A DNA stretch of 64,000 nt, taken from positions 1,426,001 to 1,490,000 of the forward strand of contig CAVPJW010000004.1 of NCBI GenBank assembly GCA_963705525.1. The letters are read 5' to 3'. The notes under the pieces are model-generated. The model was not told the DNA's origin and made no database searches. It worked only from the letters and a program-made list of their open reading frames with translations. Source of the stretch: CAVPJW01 sp963705525. Its GTDB lineage: Bacteria > Acidobacteriota > Vicinamibacteria > Vicinamibacterales > CAVPJW01. Both the position numbers and the translations under genes were made by a program. Positions 34,830-43,700 of the stretch are shown one piece after another. Numbering within the stretch: position 1 is the first letter of the stretch; each line of letters starts with the position of its first letter.

Positions 34830-35462
34830 ATGAGCGCGACCGAGCAGCCGACCGTCCCATGGACCGCCAGTGGATTGTTGTTCGAGAACTGCAGTTGTCA
34901 GCTGGTCTGCCCCGGACATATGCACTTCGATCAGCTCTGCACGCACGAACGGTGCAACGGCTACTGGGCGATACGCTTCGACCGCGGCGACTTCGGGGGC
35001 ATCCCGCTCGCCGGTGTCAAGGCCGTCATCGCGTATGACTCTCCGCAGCACATGATCTCCGGCGGCTGGACCGAGGTGATCATCGTCGACTCGGCCGCCA
35101 CCTCCGATCAGCGTCGCGCGGTCGAGGGCATTCTCACAGGGCGCGCCGGCGGCCCGTGGTCTGTGCTCGCGCGTTTCGTGGGTCGATGGCTCGAGACCCG
35201 CTATATGCCCATCGTGCTCTCGGAAGACGGGCCCACCAAGCGCGCGGCCATCCCCGGCGTGCTCGACGGATCGATCACTGAGATCCGCGGGCGAGACCGC
35301 ACGCAGCCAGTCCGGTTCGAAAACATCTTCAATCAGATTCACGCCTCGACGCAGGTCCTCGCCCGTGGGAGCACGCGGTACGACGATGGTGACATCGTGG
35401 TGAACAACGAGGGGACGCACGGGTTGTATTCACGCTTCGAGTGGGTCGTGGGAGCAGTGTAG
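34830..35462 (+). CDS. DUF1326 domain protein
   Basis: 210 residues, with AAGGAG 7 bases before the ATG. The N-terminal part has the DUF1326 cysteine pattern FENCSCQLVCPGHMHF and CTHERCNGYWAI, likely a metal- or cluster-binding site, followed by FDRGDFGGIPLAGVKAV and a beta-rich remainder. No signal peptide. The function is not known. Its stop overlaps the next gene's GTG (TAGTG), and DUF1326 and DUF2182 genes are commonly paired, so they probably act as a unit in metal handling. Confidence 0.85.
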   Translation: MSATEQPTVPWTASGLLFENCSCQLVCPGHMHFDQLCTHERCNGYWAIRFDRGDFGGIPLAGVKAVIAYDSPQHMISGGWTEVIIVDSAATSDQRRAVEGILTGRAGGPWSVLARFVGRWLETRYMPIVLSEDGPTKRAAIPGVLDGSITEIRGRDRTQPVRFENIFNQIHASTQVLARGSTRYDDGDIVVNNEGTHGLYSRFEWVVGAV

Positions 35463-36103
35463 TGCACGGGCACCTGAGTAATTCTCAGTCGTTCCTCTAC
35501 CTCGCGTGCATGTGGCAGCTCATGATGATGGCCATGATGCTGCCCGTGGTCTCGAAATGGATCGTCGTCATGACGACGATAATCAATCAGGGTGCCGGGC
35601 GGCAGGCGCGCGTGAGAACCGGCGCAGGTTTCGCGACCGGTTACTTTACGGTCTGGCTCGCCTACAGCATCGCTGCGAGCATCCTGCAGCTGTGGCTGCA
35701 ACGTGCGGGGCTGCTCAGCCATCACCAGCGACTGGGGAGCGCGGCTGGCGGCGCGCTGCTCATCCTCGCGGGAATCGTTCAGTTCACGCCGATCAAACGG
35801 GCGTGCCTGGCCCATTGCCGAAACCCGCTCGGGTATTTCCTGACTCGTTGGAGGAACGGTCCGATGAGCGCCATCCGCCTGGGGCTGGGGCATGGGTCGT
35901 ACTGCGTAGGCTGTTGCTGGGCGCTCATGGCGACGGCATTCGCTCTCGGCGTGATGAACATCGCCTGGATGGCTGTGCTCACAGCCATCGCGTCGATCGA
36001 ACAGTGGGTGCCTCAGGGGGATCGCATCGGACGCGCGATCGGAGTAGCGATAACGGGATGGGGATCGGTCCTGATGATTCAAGAGGTCCTAAGGGTCCTT
36101 TAG
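35462..36103 (+). CDS. DUF2182 integral membrane protein
   Basis: About 213 residues from the GTG at 35462, which shares one base with the previous stop; a GTG at 35441 inside that gene is possible but less likely. Features are a Met-rich first helix (MWQLMMMAMMLPVV), RVRTGAGFATGYFTVWLAYS, FTPIKRACLAHCRNP, LGLGHGSYCVGCCWALM and WMAVLTAIASIEQWV. The Met, His and Cys residues in the membrane suggest copper or another soft metal; DUF2182 proteins are annotated only as predicted metal-binding membrane proteins. The last codons (EVLRVL) are made of the repeat at 36082. Confidence 0.86.
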   Translation: MHGHLSNSQSFLYLACMWQLMMMAMMLPVVSKWIVVMTTIINQGAGRQARVRTGAGFATGYFTVWLAYSIAASILQLWLQRAGLLSHHQRLGSAAGGALLILAGIVQFTPIKRACLAHCRNPLGYFLTRWRNGPMSAIRLGLGHGSYCVGCCWALMATAFALGVMNIAWMAVLTAIASIEQWVPQGDRIGRAIGVAITGWGSVLMIQEVLRVL

Positions 36104-36194
36104 GTCCTCTCGGTCCTCACAGTCCTGTCCGAAAGTGCACTCCAAAGACCGACCTAAAAAGAACCCAGAGGACCAGCAGGACCTGAAGGACCCG
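36082..36194. repeat. 9-bp word array in inverted halves between convergent genes
   Basis: Five consecutive 9-mers with a GGTCCT core start at 36082, 36091, 36100, 36109 and 36118 (the last has AGTCCT). After a spacer of about 40 bases, three 9-mers with the complement AGGACC start at 36169, 36178 and 36187. Arms 36092-36118 and 36168-36194 pair at about 22 of 27 positions. The array covers the end of the DUF2182 gene and stops 4 bases before the Rieske gene's end, so its hairpin could serve as a two-way terminator. Confidence 0.85.
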
Positions 36195-36197
36195 TAT

Positions 36198-36752
36198 CTA
36201 AAGCGTGAGTGCCGCTCCGCTCCAACCATCTTTGTCCTGATCGGATCGAAACAGGCGATTGAGATCGACGGCCACCGTCTCGCCCGTGCGCTTCAGTTGA
36301 AAACGATCCATATTGCGCGTCGCTCTGCCTGATATGAACGTGCCATCCTGCTGGTACCGCGACCCGTGTCGAGGGCACTGAAAACGTCCGTCTTGCGCTT
36401 TCCATCGAAGGGCGGCGTGCTCGTGTGGACATGCAAGATTGAACGCGAACAGCCGGCCCTGGAATCGCACGAGGATGATCTCTGCATCGCGGTCGATCGT
36501 GACGCCGTCGGCGCCAGGAATCGGATAGCTCTTCTCGTTCGATCCAGTCTGTGTCCCCGATGCCTGGGCCAGGGGAAGCGGTGACGATTCGAGGGAGGAC
36601 GCATCGGCGCCGACCATCAGGGCGACGATGGCCGTCGAGAGACGGCCTATGAACGTCCTGCGCGATGCGCAGTCGCCGCATGCGCCGCACGACGTGTCGA
36701 AACTCGGCTCGTCCGCGTCGATTTGCTGCTGGTCGCGTAGAAGCCTGTTCAT
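36198..36752 (-). CDS. Tat-exported Rieske 2Fe-2S protein
   Basis: 184 residues from the ATG at 36752, overlapping the upstream stop in ATGA. The N-terminus has four closely spaced cysteines (SCGACGDC) just before a twin-arginine motif SRRTFIG (Arg31, Arg32) and a hydrophobic stretch, so it is exported folded and perhaps stays anchored. The Rieske site is CPH (Cys108, His110) and CPRH (Cys126, His129). There is no cytochrome bc partner of standard type nearby. It is the last gene of a coupled three-gene set with two membrane proteins. The role is probably periplasmic electron transfer. Confidence 0.87.
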   Translation of the reverse strand: MNRLLRDQQQIDADEPSFDTSCGACGDCASRRTFIGRLSTAIVALMVGADASSLESSPLPLAQASGTQTGSNEKSYPIPGADGVTIDRDAEIILVRFQGRLFAFNLACPHEHAALRWKAQDGRFQCPRHGSRYQQDGTFISGRATRNMDRFQLKRTGETVAVDLNRLFRSDQDKDGWSGAALTL

Positions 36753-37243
36753 GCCGTCACCGTCAGCATGGTGCCCATGAGAAGAATCGCCAGCCATAGC
36801 ACGAGGCTTATTCGCGACGTCATGACGAGCGCCGACCATCCCGCACCAGCCGCAACTCGCCGTTCTGCGTTCATGAGGCTCCAGCCGTTGAAAAGGAGAA
36901 TTGCCACGAGCGCCATCTTCGTGCGGTACACCGGCGATGCGGAATACGTCGAGATATCCGCCGCCGTCATCATCGCGCCGGTTGTCACGACGACCGCCAG
37001 GGCAGGTATGACGACCCGGTGAGCGCGCGCGAGGAGCGCCAGCACCGCCTGACCGCCGGGGTCGACGCCGCGCCCGGCTCGCAGCACGGCCCGATCGGCG
37101 GCAATCGCCGTCCCGCCACCGATGACGATGCCGGCGAGGTGCAGGTACCGAATCGCAACCGAGATCATTCGATGATCGGAGTAGAACGCAGACCACGACT
37201 CGACGGCTTCTGAAACGATCGCGGGCACGTGCATACCGATCAT
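36749..37243 (-). CDS. Four-helix membrane protein of unknown function
   Basis: 164 residues with four hydrophobic segments. Histidines lie at or near helix ends (RYLHLAGIVIGGG, RAHRVVIPALAVVV), which could bind heme b, as in small cytochrome b-like proteins and CopD/DUF2214-like proteins. It overlaps both neighbours by 4 bases (ATGA), so it is translated together with the membrane protein upstream and the Rieske protein downstream. Heme binding is inference. Confidence 0.7.
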   Translation of the reverse strand: MIGMHVPAIVSEAVESWSAFYSDHRMISVAIRYLHLAGIVIGGGTAIAADRAVLRAGRGVDPGGQAVLALLARAHRVVIPALAVVVTTGAMMTAADISTYSASPVYRTKMALVAILLFNGWSLMNAERRVAAGAGWSALVMTSRISLVLWLAILLMGTMLTVTA

Positions 37244-37935
37244 CGCGTGAGAAGCATCAGGAGGTACGCCGCCGTCGCAACGCCCATCGATGTGAGAGCA
37301 ACCGCACGATGCGCCGTCCGATCGCCCACCTCGCCCTCGTCAGGCGCCAGCATGCCAGTCGCGACGAACCCGGCGTCCGCGCCCAGCATCATCAATCCGT
37401 GCGTGAGGCGTTTGGCACGGTGCATCGGATCCTTGCGCGCCTCCCAGAGATTCCAGACTCCGGTCACGGAGTTCACCGCAAACAGCGCCGCGATGCCTGT
37501 GGCCACCGCCATGTGCGCGGTGCGAACGCCGCCGGACGATCCGTCATAGAGCTTTTGACCGAGCACCACCTGCGTGGCAAAGAGCGGCAGCGTCGCGAAG
37601 CTGGCGATGAAGTGAATCTTCCGTCGCCGGAGATACCCGTCGCTGTATTCAACGGCTTTGGGACGGGGCGCCTGCGACTCGTCGGCCTGGGAGTTCAGCG
37701 CGAGCGACATCCCGCGCGACCAGATCTGCTCGCTCGGAAAGGAGGGCTTCGGCGTCTGCCAGTCCACATGCCAGACCGTCGCGCCCCGTGCATCGGGCGA
37801 CGTCGGCGCCGCCCGCCAATCTACCTGCCACGGGTCTTTCCCCGCGATCGACTCGCGGTCTCCGGCATTCGCGGTTCCAGGGGCACAGGCGAGAAGAAGA
37901 AACAGGGCGCTCGCAATCTGGATACGCACAGCCAT
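37240..37935 (-). CDS. Exported membrane protein, possibly b561-like
   Basis: 231 residues from the ATG at 37935 (MAVRIQIASALFLLLACAPGTANA, a signal peptide) with GGGGG just upstream; the longer frame to 38106 adds 57 unlikely residues. After a polar part of about 90 residues, four helices follow, each with a histidine at a membrane border: KIHFIASFATLPLF, RTAHMAVATGIAALF, RLTHGLMMLGADAGF and RTAHRAVALTSMGVA. This is the pattern expected for a b-type heme protein of the cytochrome b561 kind. With the next two genes it forms a candidate membrane redox module. Confidence 0.72.
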   Translation of the reverse strand: MAVRIQIASALFLLLACAPGTANAGDRESIAGKDPWQVDWRAAPTSPDARGATVWHVDWQTPKPSFPSEQIWSRGMSLALNSQADESQAPRPKAVEYSDGYLRRRKIHFIASFATLPLFATQVVLGQKLYDGSSGGVRTAHMAVATGIAALFAVNSVTGVWNLWEARKDPMHRAKRLTHGLMMLGADAGFVATGMLAPDEGEVGDRTAHRAVALTSMGVATAAYLLMLLTR

Positions 37936-38102
37936 CCCCCTGGATCGGGAAGTCAAGCCTGACGATGGATCGAGGCCGATCGGCAGCAAAACGAATGCCG
38001 TGAAGGGGCGACCAGCGGCTGCCACGGAAGTATGGCGGTTCGGCCTCGCGACCGCCACCACTCGTCCTCCTGGCACGGCAGAGCGTCCTGATCCGGCTTC
38101 AC

Positions 38103-38825
38103 TCATCGAGCAGCAGGAAGACGGGATACGACGGCCCCCAGCTCGTCCAGGAACTCCACGACGGGCGCACCCGCACGATCGACGGACATGACCAAGCGAG
38201 GCTTCCCGCGAGTGTCCCGGAGGGTCACGGTGGCGGTGCCGTCCGGCGTCTTGCCGACGAAGACGCGCTCGGCACCCATCATCCCTCGATCGCGGAGAGC
38301 CTGCCGCGCCTTCTCTTTCTCGGCGGGAGGCAGCTTATTGGCGGCGTCAAGCTGATCGAAGATGTCGGTGATCGGAAAGTCTGGTCGATCCCAGACGTGG
38401 AAACCTGCCTGCCGCTTCCCATTCTCCTCCGAATACATGATCCCCACGGTCTGATCCTGCTTGTACTGGTCGAAAAGGATTCCGGCCTCGGCAGTCGCCT
38501 TCCCGCCTCTCGTGCCGCTTCCGAAGACCATGCCGCCATTCTCATCGCCATCCTGGTTGTAGAAGATCATGCCGGGCAGCGGCTCGCTCTGACGCATCAA
38601 CGTCTTCCCGTTGATGCGCGGCGCGGGAAAACGCTCAACGTTCGAGATCGCCAGGCGAAGCGTTCCGTCTTTCTCCACGATATTGATTCGGCCCACGTCG
38701 ATCTCGTCGAACCGCTGATGTCCGGACTGACGGAATCCTGTCGCCGCGACGAAGACGAGCGCCAGCGAGCTGATCACCGCGTAGACCTTGAGACATCGCA
38801 CATCCCGTTCAGTTGTGGCTGACAT
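38103..38825 (-). CDS. Membrane-anchored protein of unknown function
   Basis: 240 residues: a short cytoplasmic N-terminus, one helix (VYAVISSLALVFVAATGF) acting as signal anchor, and a soluble domain that begins FDEIDVGRINIVEKDGTLRLAISN. The domain contains several short beta-hairpin units with Gly and Asp (YNQDGDENGGMVFGSG, VGKTPDGTATVTLRDTRGK), as in proteins widely annotated hypothetical in soil bacteria. No catalytic motif. It lies 167 bases upstream of the redox module on the same strand, and may or may not be part of it. Confidence 0.72.
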   Translation of the reverse strand: MSATTERDVRCLKVYAVISSLALVFVAATGFRQSGHQRFDEIDVGRINIVEKDGTLRLAISNVERFPAPRINGKTLMRQSEPLPGMIFYNQDGDENGGMVFGSGTRGGKATAEAGILFDQYKQDQTVGIMYSEENGKRQAGFHVWDRPDFPITDIFDQLDAANKLPPAEKEKARQALRDRGMMGAERVFVGKTPDGTATVTLRDTRGKPRLVMSVDRAGAPVVEFLDELGAVVSRLPAAR

Positions 38826-39122
38826 GGCAGCGCCTCCCTGAAGTCACGTGTGGTCACTGAACTGGTTTGCGGCGGAAGAGCTCACCGCCAGGCGCCTTCA
38901 GCAAGGCATCCATCCGACCGTTCGGATCCAGATTCTTGTTCCAGGCGGTCAACCCGGTCGCGAAGTGAGTCGGGCACGACATAACGCAGCGCCCGCCCCT
39001 TCGCCGGATCCCGCACGACAATCATTGCCGCCTGGTCAGGACCCGGCGATTCTAGCCGACTCGCAAGCTCGGCGGGACAAGCCTTGGGAGCCCTCTACGA
39101 ATCTGATAAGGTGCATAAACTG

Positions 39123-40712
39123 ATGCAAAAACGTCTCGTCATGGTCGCCTCGATTCTCATTGTCCTGGCCGCCCTCGCGGCCGGCGGCCTCGTCTACTTT
39201 TCGTCGCACGCATCGACCCTCGTCCGCGAACGAATCATCGAGCTGCTTTCCGAAGGCCTCGACAGCAAGGTCGAGCTGAAGGAAGTGCGGACTTCTCTCT
39301 GGCCTCGCCTCCGAGTGGAGGGCAAAGGTCTGATCATCAGGTCGAAGGGTCGGACGGACGTCCCGCCGCTCGTGAGCATTTCCCGTTTCGACGCGCAAGC
39401 CTCGTGGACACAGGTGTTCCAGACGCCTCGGCGCGTCGAGCGGATGAACGTCGAAGGTCTGCAGGTCACGATCCCTCCACGAGGCCAGCCGGGACGTGAG
39501 AAGGAGCGCGGTGGTTGTCAGGCTGGTGATCGCAATCGGCACACTGCGCCTGTTCGACCGTCGTCGGCCCCGGCTCCCACTATCGTCGTCGATGCATTCA
39601 CGGCAACGAATGCTCAGCTTCTGATAATCCCCCGCAACCCGACCAAGTCGCCGAGGGTATTTCTGATTCATGCGACCACGCTCAATGGCGTGACGCTCGA
39701 TGGACCGATGACATTCGAGGCGGAGCTGACCAATCCGAAACCGAAGGGCGAGATTCATTCGACCGGCACGTTTGGACCCTGGCAGAAGGACTCGCCGAGT
39801 CTGACACCCGTGTCGGGTCACTACGTGTTCGAGGATGCAGATCTCGGCACCATCAAGGGGATCGACGGCACCCTCGCCTCCACGGGCGACTACAAAGGCG
39901 TTCTCGAACAGATCCTCGTGCACGGTGAAGCCAGCATCCCGAACTTTGCGCTCACGACCGGCAGGCATCCCATGCCCCTCAAGACGGACTTCGACACGTG
40001 CGTGGACGGCACCGATGGCGATACCTACATCGACCGCGCAGATGCCCTGCTCAACGAGACCAGAATCTTCGCGAAGGGCAAGGTCGAGGGCACTGTCGGC
40101 GTCAAGGGCCGGACCATTCAGCTCGAAGCGTCAATCGACGACGGGAAGATCGAGGATCTGTTGCGACTCGCGGTGAAGGACGAACCACTGATGACGGGTC
40201 GTGTCTCGCTCAAAACGAGCTTCCACCTGCCTCCGGGCGAGCAGGAGGTCATTCGGCGGCTGGGGCTCCGCGGCGAGTTTGGAGTGGCCGAGAGCCGGTT
40301 CACGAGCGGTGGCCTTCAGTCGAAGATCAATGAGTTCAGCCGGCGGGGACGGGGCGACATGGAGGACCCGACGGCAGACAGGGTCGCCTCGGATCTCCGG
40401 GGCCATTTCGTCCTGAATGGCGGCACGATGAGTTTCTCGAATCTGGCGTTCCGTGTTCCTGGGGCGGCGGTGCAGCTGCACGGAACGTATGGCCTCGAAT
40501 CCGAAGCCATCGATCTCGAGGGGAATGTGCGGCTGCAGGCGCGAGCGTCGGAAATGACAACCGGCGTCAAGTCCGCGCTGCTCAAGGTGATCGATCCCCT
40601 CTTTTCACGGCGTGATGCGGGAACCGTCCTTCCCATCCATATTGCCGGCACCCGCAACAAGCCGGAATTCGGTGTCGACATCAAGGGCGCGATCCTTCGA
40701 AGAGCGAAGTAG
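39123..40712 (+). CDS. AsmA-like protein
   Basis: 529 residues from the ATG at 39123; an in-frame start at 39084 adds 13 residues. An N-terminal helix (VMVASILIVLAALAAGGLVYF) is followed by the AsmA-type start (LVRERIIELLSEGLDSKVEL, then RLRVEGKGLIIR), and the C-terminal half has the AsmA_2-like FGVAESRFTSGGLQSKINEFS and AVQLHGTYGLESEAIDLEGN. AsmA-clan proteins span the periplasm as beta-groove bridges for phospholipid transport or outer-membrane assembly. It ends 18 bases before the TamB-Omp85 fusion on the same strand, so both probably work in the same envelope task. A Pro/Arg-rich stretch near residue 130-160 is unusual. Confidence 0.82.
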   Translation: MQKRLVMVASILIVLAALAAGGLVYFSSHASTLVRERIIELLSEGLDSKVELKEVRTSLWPRLRVEGKGLIIRSKGRTDVPPLVSISRFDAQASWTQVFQTPRRVERMNVEGLQVTIPPRGQPGREKERGGCQAGDRNRHTAPVRPSSAPAPTIVVDAFTATNAQLLIIPRNPTKSPRVFLIHATTLNGVTLDGPMTFEAELTNPKPKGEIHSTGTFGPWQKDSPSLTPVSGHYVFEDADLGTIKGIDGTLASTGDYKGVLEQILVHGEASIPNFALTTGRHPMPLKTDFDTCVDGTDGDTYIDRADALLNETRIFAKGKVEGTVGVKGRTIQLEASIDDGKIEDLLRLAVKDEPLMTGRVSLKTSFHLPPGEQEVIRRLGLRGEFGVAESRFTSGGLQSKINEFSRRGRGDMEDPTADRVASDLRGHFVLNGGTMSFSNLAFRVPGAAVQLHGTYGLESEAIDLEGNVRLQARASEMTTGVKSALLKVIDPLFSRRDAGTVLPIHIAGTRNKPEFGVDIKGAILRRAK

Positions 40713-40730
40713 CACGCCGACCCACGAGAC

Positions 40731-43700
40731 GTGCTGAGACGACTGGCTCTCCTTTCGGCGCTGATGATTGCCCTCATTGGCGGGCTTGCACTTGTCCTCC
40801 AGCTCCCGCCGGTTCGGGCTCGTCTACGCGATCAGATTGTCCGAAAGCTCGAACAGGCTCTGGGAACCGCGATCACCATCGACGGTCTCGAGTACAGTCT
40901 TTGGGGACCGACGGCGACGTTTTCCGGTGTCAGCATCAGGACTCGCACGACCGCTCTAGAGCTCCTCGCCACAATCAAGCGCCTCCACGTTGAGATTCCC
41001 CTGGAAGCGCTCTTCGGTGATTTCAGTTTGCGATCGGTTGACATTGAAGGCGCGCGTCTTTTTTTGGCTCCGCTGACGGCACAGATGCGGGCTTCGCCAC
41101 CTGGCGCGCCGTCTGGAACATCGATCCCTGACCTGCCCATTGATCACATCCAGATTCGAGGGCTCGACATCGTCGGTTCCGATGCTCAATCCGTCCGTCT
41201 GGACGGGAACGGCATCGCACTCGATCTCAACCGAACGGGGCCCAGACACATCCTTGCCGAGCTGCACGCGCGGAATGGCGTTACGGTCAAATCGCCGACG
41301 TTGTCTCTGACCTTCGTGTCGGTTGACGGCACTCTCGCGTTGAACGGCGACCGGCTGCTTGTGACGTCGTTCCGCGCACGCGCGCCGGAAGTGGATCTGT
41401 CCTTGTCAGGAGAGGCGGTCGTGGCCGGCCGTTCGCCCGGCCTCGCATTGAGAGCCGAGGCAGCCCTCGATCTCAATCAGGTCGCTCTGCATGCGGCTCC
41501 GAGGCTGGCGCCCGCGAGCGGTGTCGTCCTGCTGAAGCTGGATATCAGCGGCTCACTGACAGAGCCGCGCATCGTTGCCGATGCCGCGGCGGCGAGGATG
41601 GAGATCTCGGGGGTTCGATTCGCGTCGGTGGCCGCCAAAGGAAGCGCCAACGGACGGCGCGTGGCCCTCGATTCGTTTGTCGCCGATCTCATGGAAGGGC
41701 GTGTTACTGGATCCGCCGCCATCGACCCGGGCGGCGCCAATCCCGATCGACTCCAGCTGACGTGGAACGACATCAACAGCGCAGACGTACTGCCTCTGCT
41801 TGGTCTGAAGAAGCCCGTTCGCATGGCCGCCACTGTCGACGGCCGCGCCGACCTGTCTGGATCGATCTCATCACCTGATTCGATCGTGGGTCGGATCGAA
41901 GTCACGCTACGACGCCGAGCCGGTGGCGGTCTTTCGCCCGAGGGCCGTCTCGTCGCTAATCTCGAGCGGGAGACGGTCACGATCAATCTGAACCAGCGCC
42001 TGGAGCAGCTTGCTACGCTCGATGGCCACATCAACACTCAGCGGACTTTTCAGGGCTCAGATCGGCTGACTGGGCGCTTGACGCTAGCCGCGCTCGACGC
42101 GGGCAGGCTTTCGCAGTCGCTGCGGCGCGCCGGACTGTTCGCTTCCAGCGCACAGCTCGATGCACTGCGGGGCCCATTTGCGGCGGCGATGGATCTCGGA
42201 GGGACGATCGATCGACCGACGGCAGAAGTGACGCTCGATGCTCCTCGTCTCGTGATGGCTGATGCACCTGCGCTCACAGCACGAGTTGAAGCGTCCATAG
42301 CCCCAGAGGGCCTGAGCGTGCATTCCGCGCGGATCGACGAAGGTGCGAATCTTCTCGAGGCCTCCGGGCAGATCGATCTGAACAAAGAGAGCATCACCGG
42401 ACGGTTCGGTGCGACCGTCGCCGACCTCAACGCGCTTCGGAAAATTCCCGGTTTCGACTCCGCAGTCCTGCCGGCCGCGGGCCATTTCAGTTTCACCGGA
42501 ACCGTGGACGGACGCCTGCAGAGTCCCACGGTCGCTGGCACGCTGGCCGGGCGCGACCTCGCGTGGGCAGATCAATACCTCACATCGCTCGATGCAGCCA
42601 TCGGCATCGATGGCTTCCGCGTGTCCGTTCATGATTTCACCGCATCGCAGGGCACGGGTCGAGTGCGCGGTTCGGGATCGTACGACCTTCGGACCGAAGC
42701 GTATCAGATGGACGTGAACGCCGACGACGTCCATTTCTCCACGACCGCGCCTCGCGCGACGGGCACCGCATCGTCAGCGCCGACGCTTTCGATGGTGGGC
42801 AGCGGCCACTTCAAGGGATCAGGCACGTTGTCGGCTCCCAGTGGCTCGGGCGACTTGACTCTCTCGGAGCTTCATTGGAACGGACGAGCCCTGGGGCCCG
42901 CGCGTGGAAGAGTCACGATCGATCGCGGCACGGCGCGCATCGAATCTCAGGCCGAGAATCTCGGCCTCCACCTGACAGGCACGATATCAACCAGCCGGCC
43001 ATGGCAGTTCAAGACGTCAGTCGCTATCGATCGCCCGGACGCGCAGTGGCCACCGGTCTTCGCCGCGCCGATTTCTGACGCGCCCGTGTTTCGCGGCGCG
43101 ATCGCTGCAACGGTTTCCGCTCAGGGATCGCTCGCGGAATGGAAACGTGCCGATCTCTCCGTTGACTTGAAGAAGCTCGATGGCACGCTCGCAGGTCTTC
43201 CCGTGATGCTCTCGCGACCGGCACGGCTCGACTGGAATGGTGCCGGGCTGACCGTTCCGGAAGATCTGTCGCTGACGATCGGTGGACTCGCGGCCGCGGC
43301 TCGAGGCTACGTCGATGGCTCGAGTGGTCGATTCAACCTGACGATGGACGGTGATCTGAAGGATGCGGCACCGCTTCTCGGCCTGGTGACAAGAAGACCC
43401 CTCAGTCTCGAAGGTCGAGTGCACCTGAAAGCGGAGGCCGGAGGATCGGCGGAGCATCCGACGCTTGTCGGCGAACTGTCTGTGGAGAACGGGCGGCTGA
43501 ATGCAGGGTCGGCTCATCCCATTGCACTGAGCGGCACGATCACGCTGGACCAGGGAATGCTCCGCGCCGATGCGCTGTCGGCGACCTGGCAGGATGCGTC
43601 AGCCACAACGTCGGCTTCTATTCCACTACGATTCGCGGCGAAATGGCTGCCGGCGATGCTGAGCCGACTGCCTTCCGCGGCCGGGCCGGCAACGGCCACG

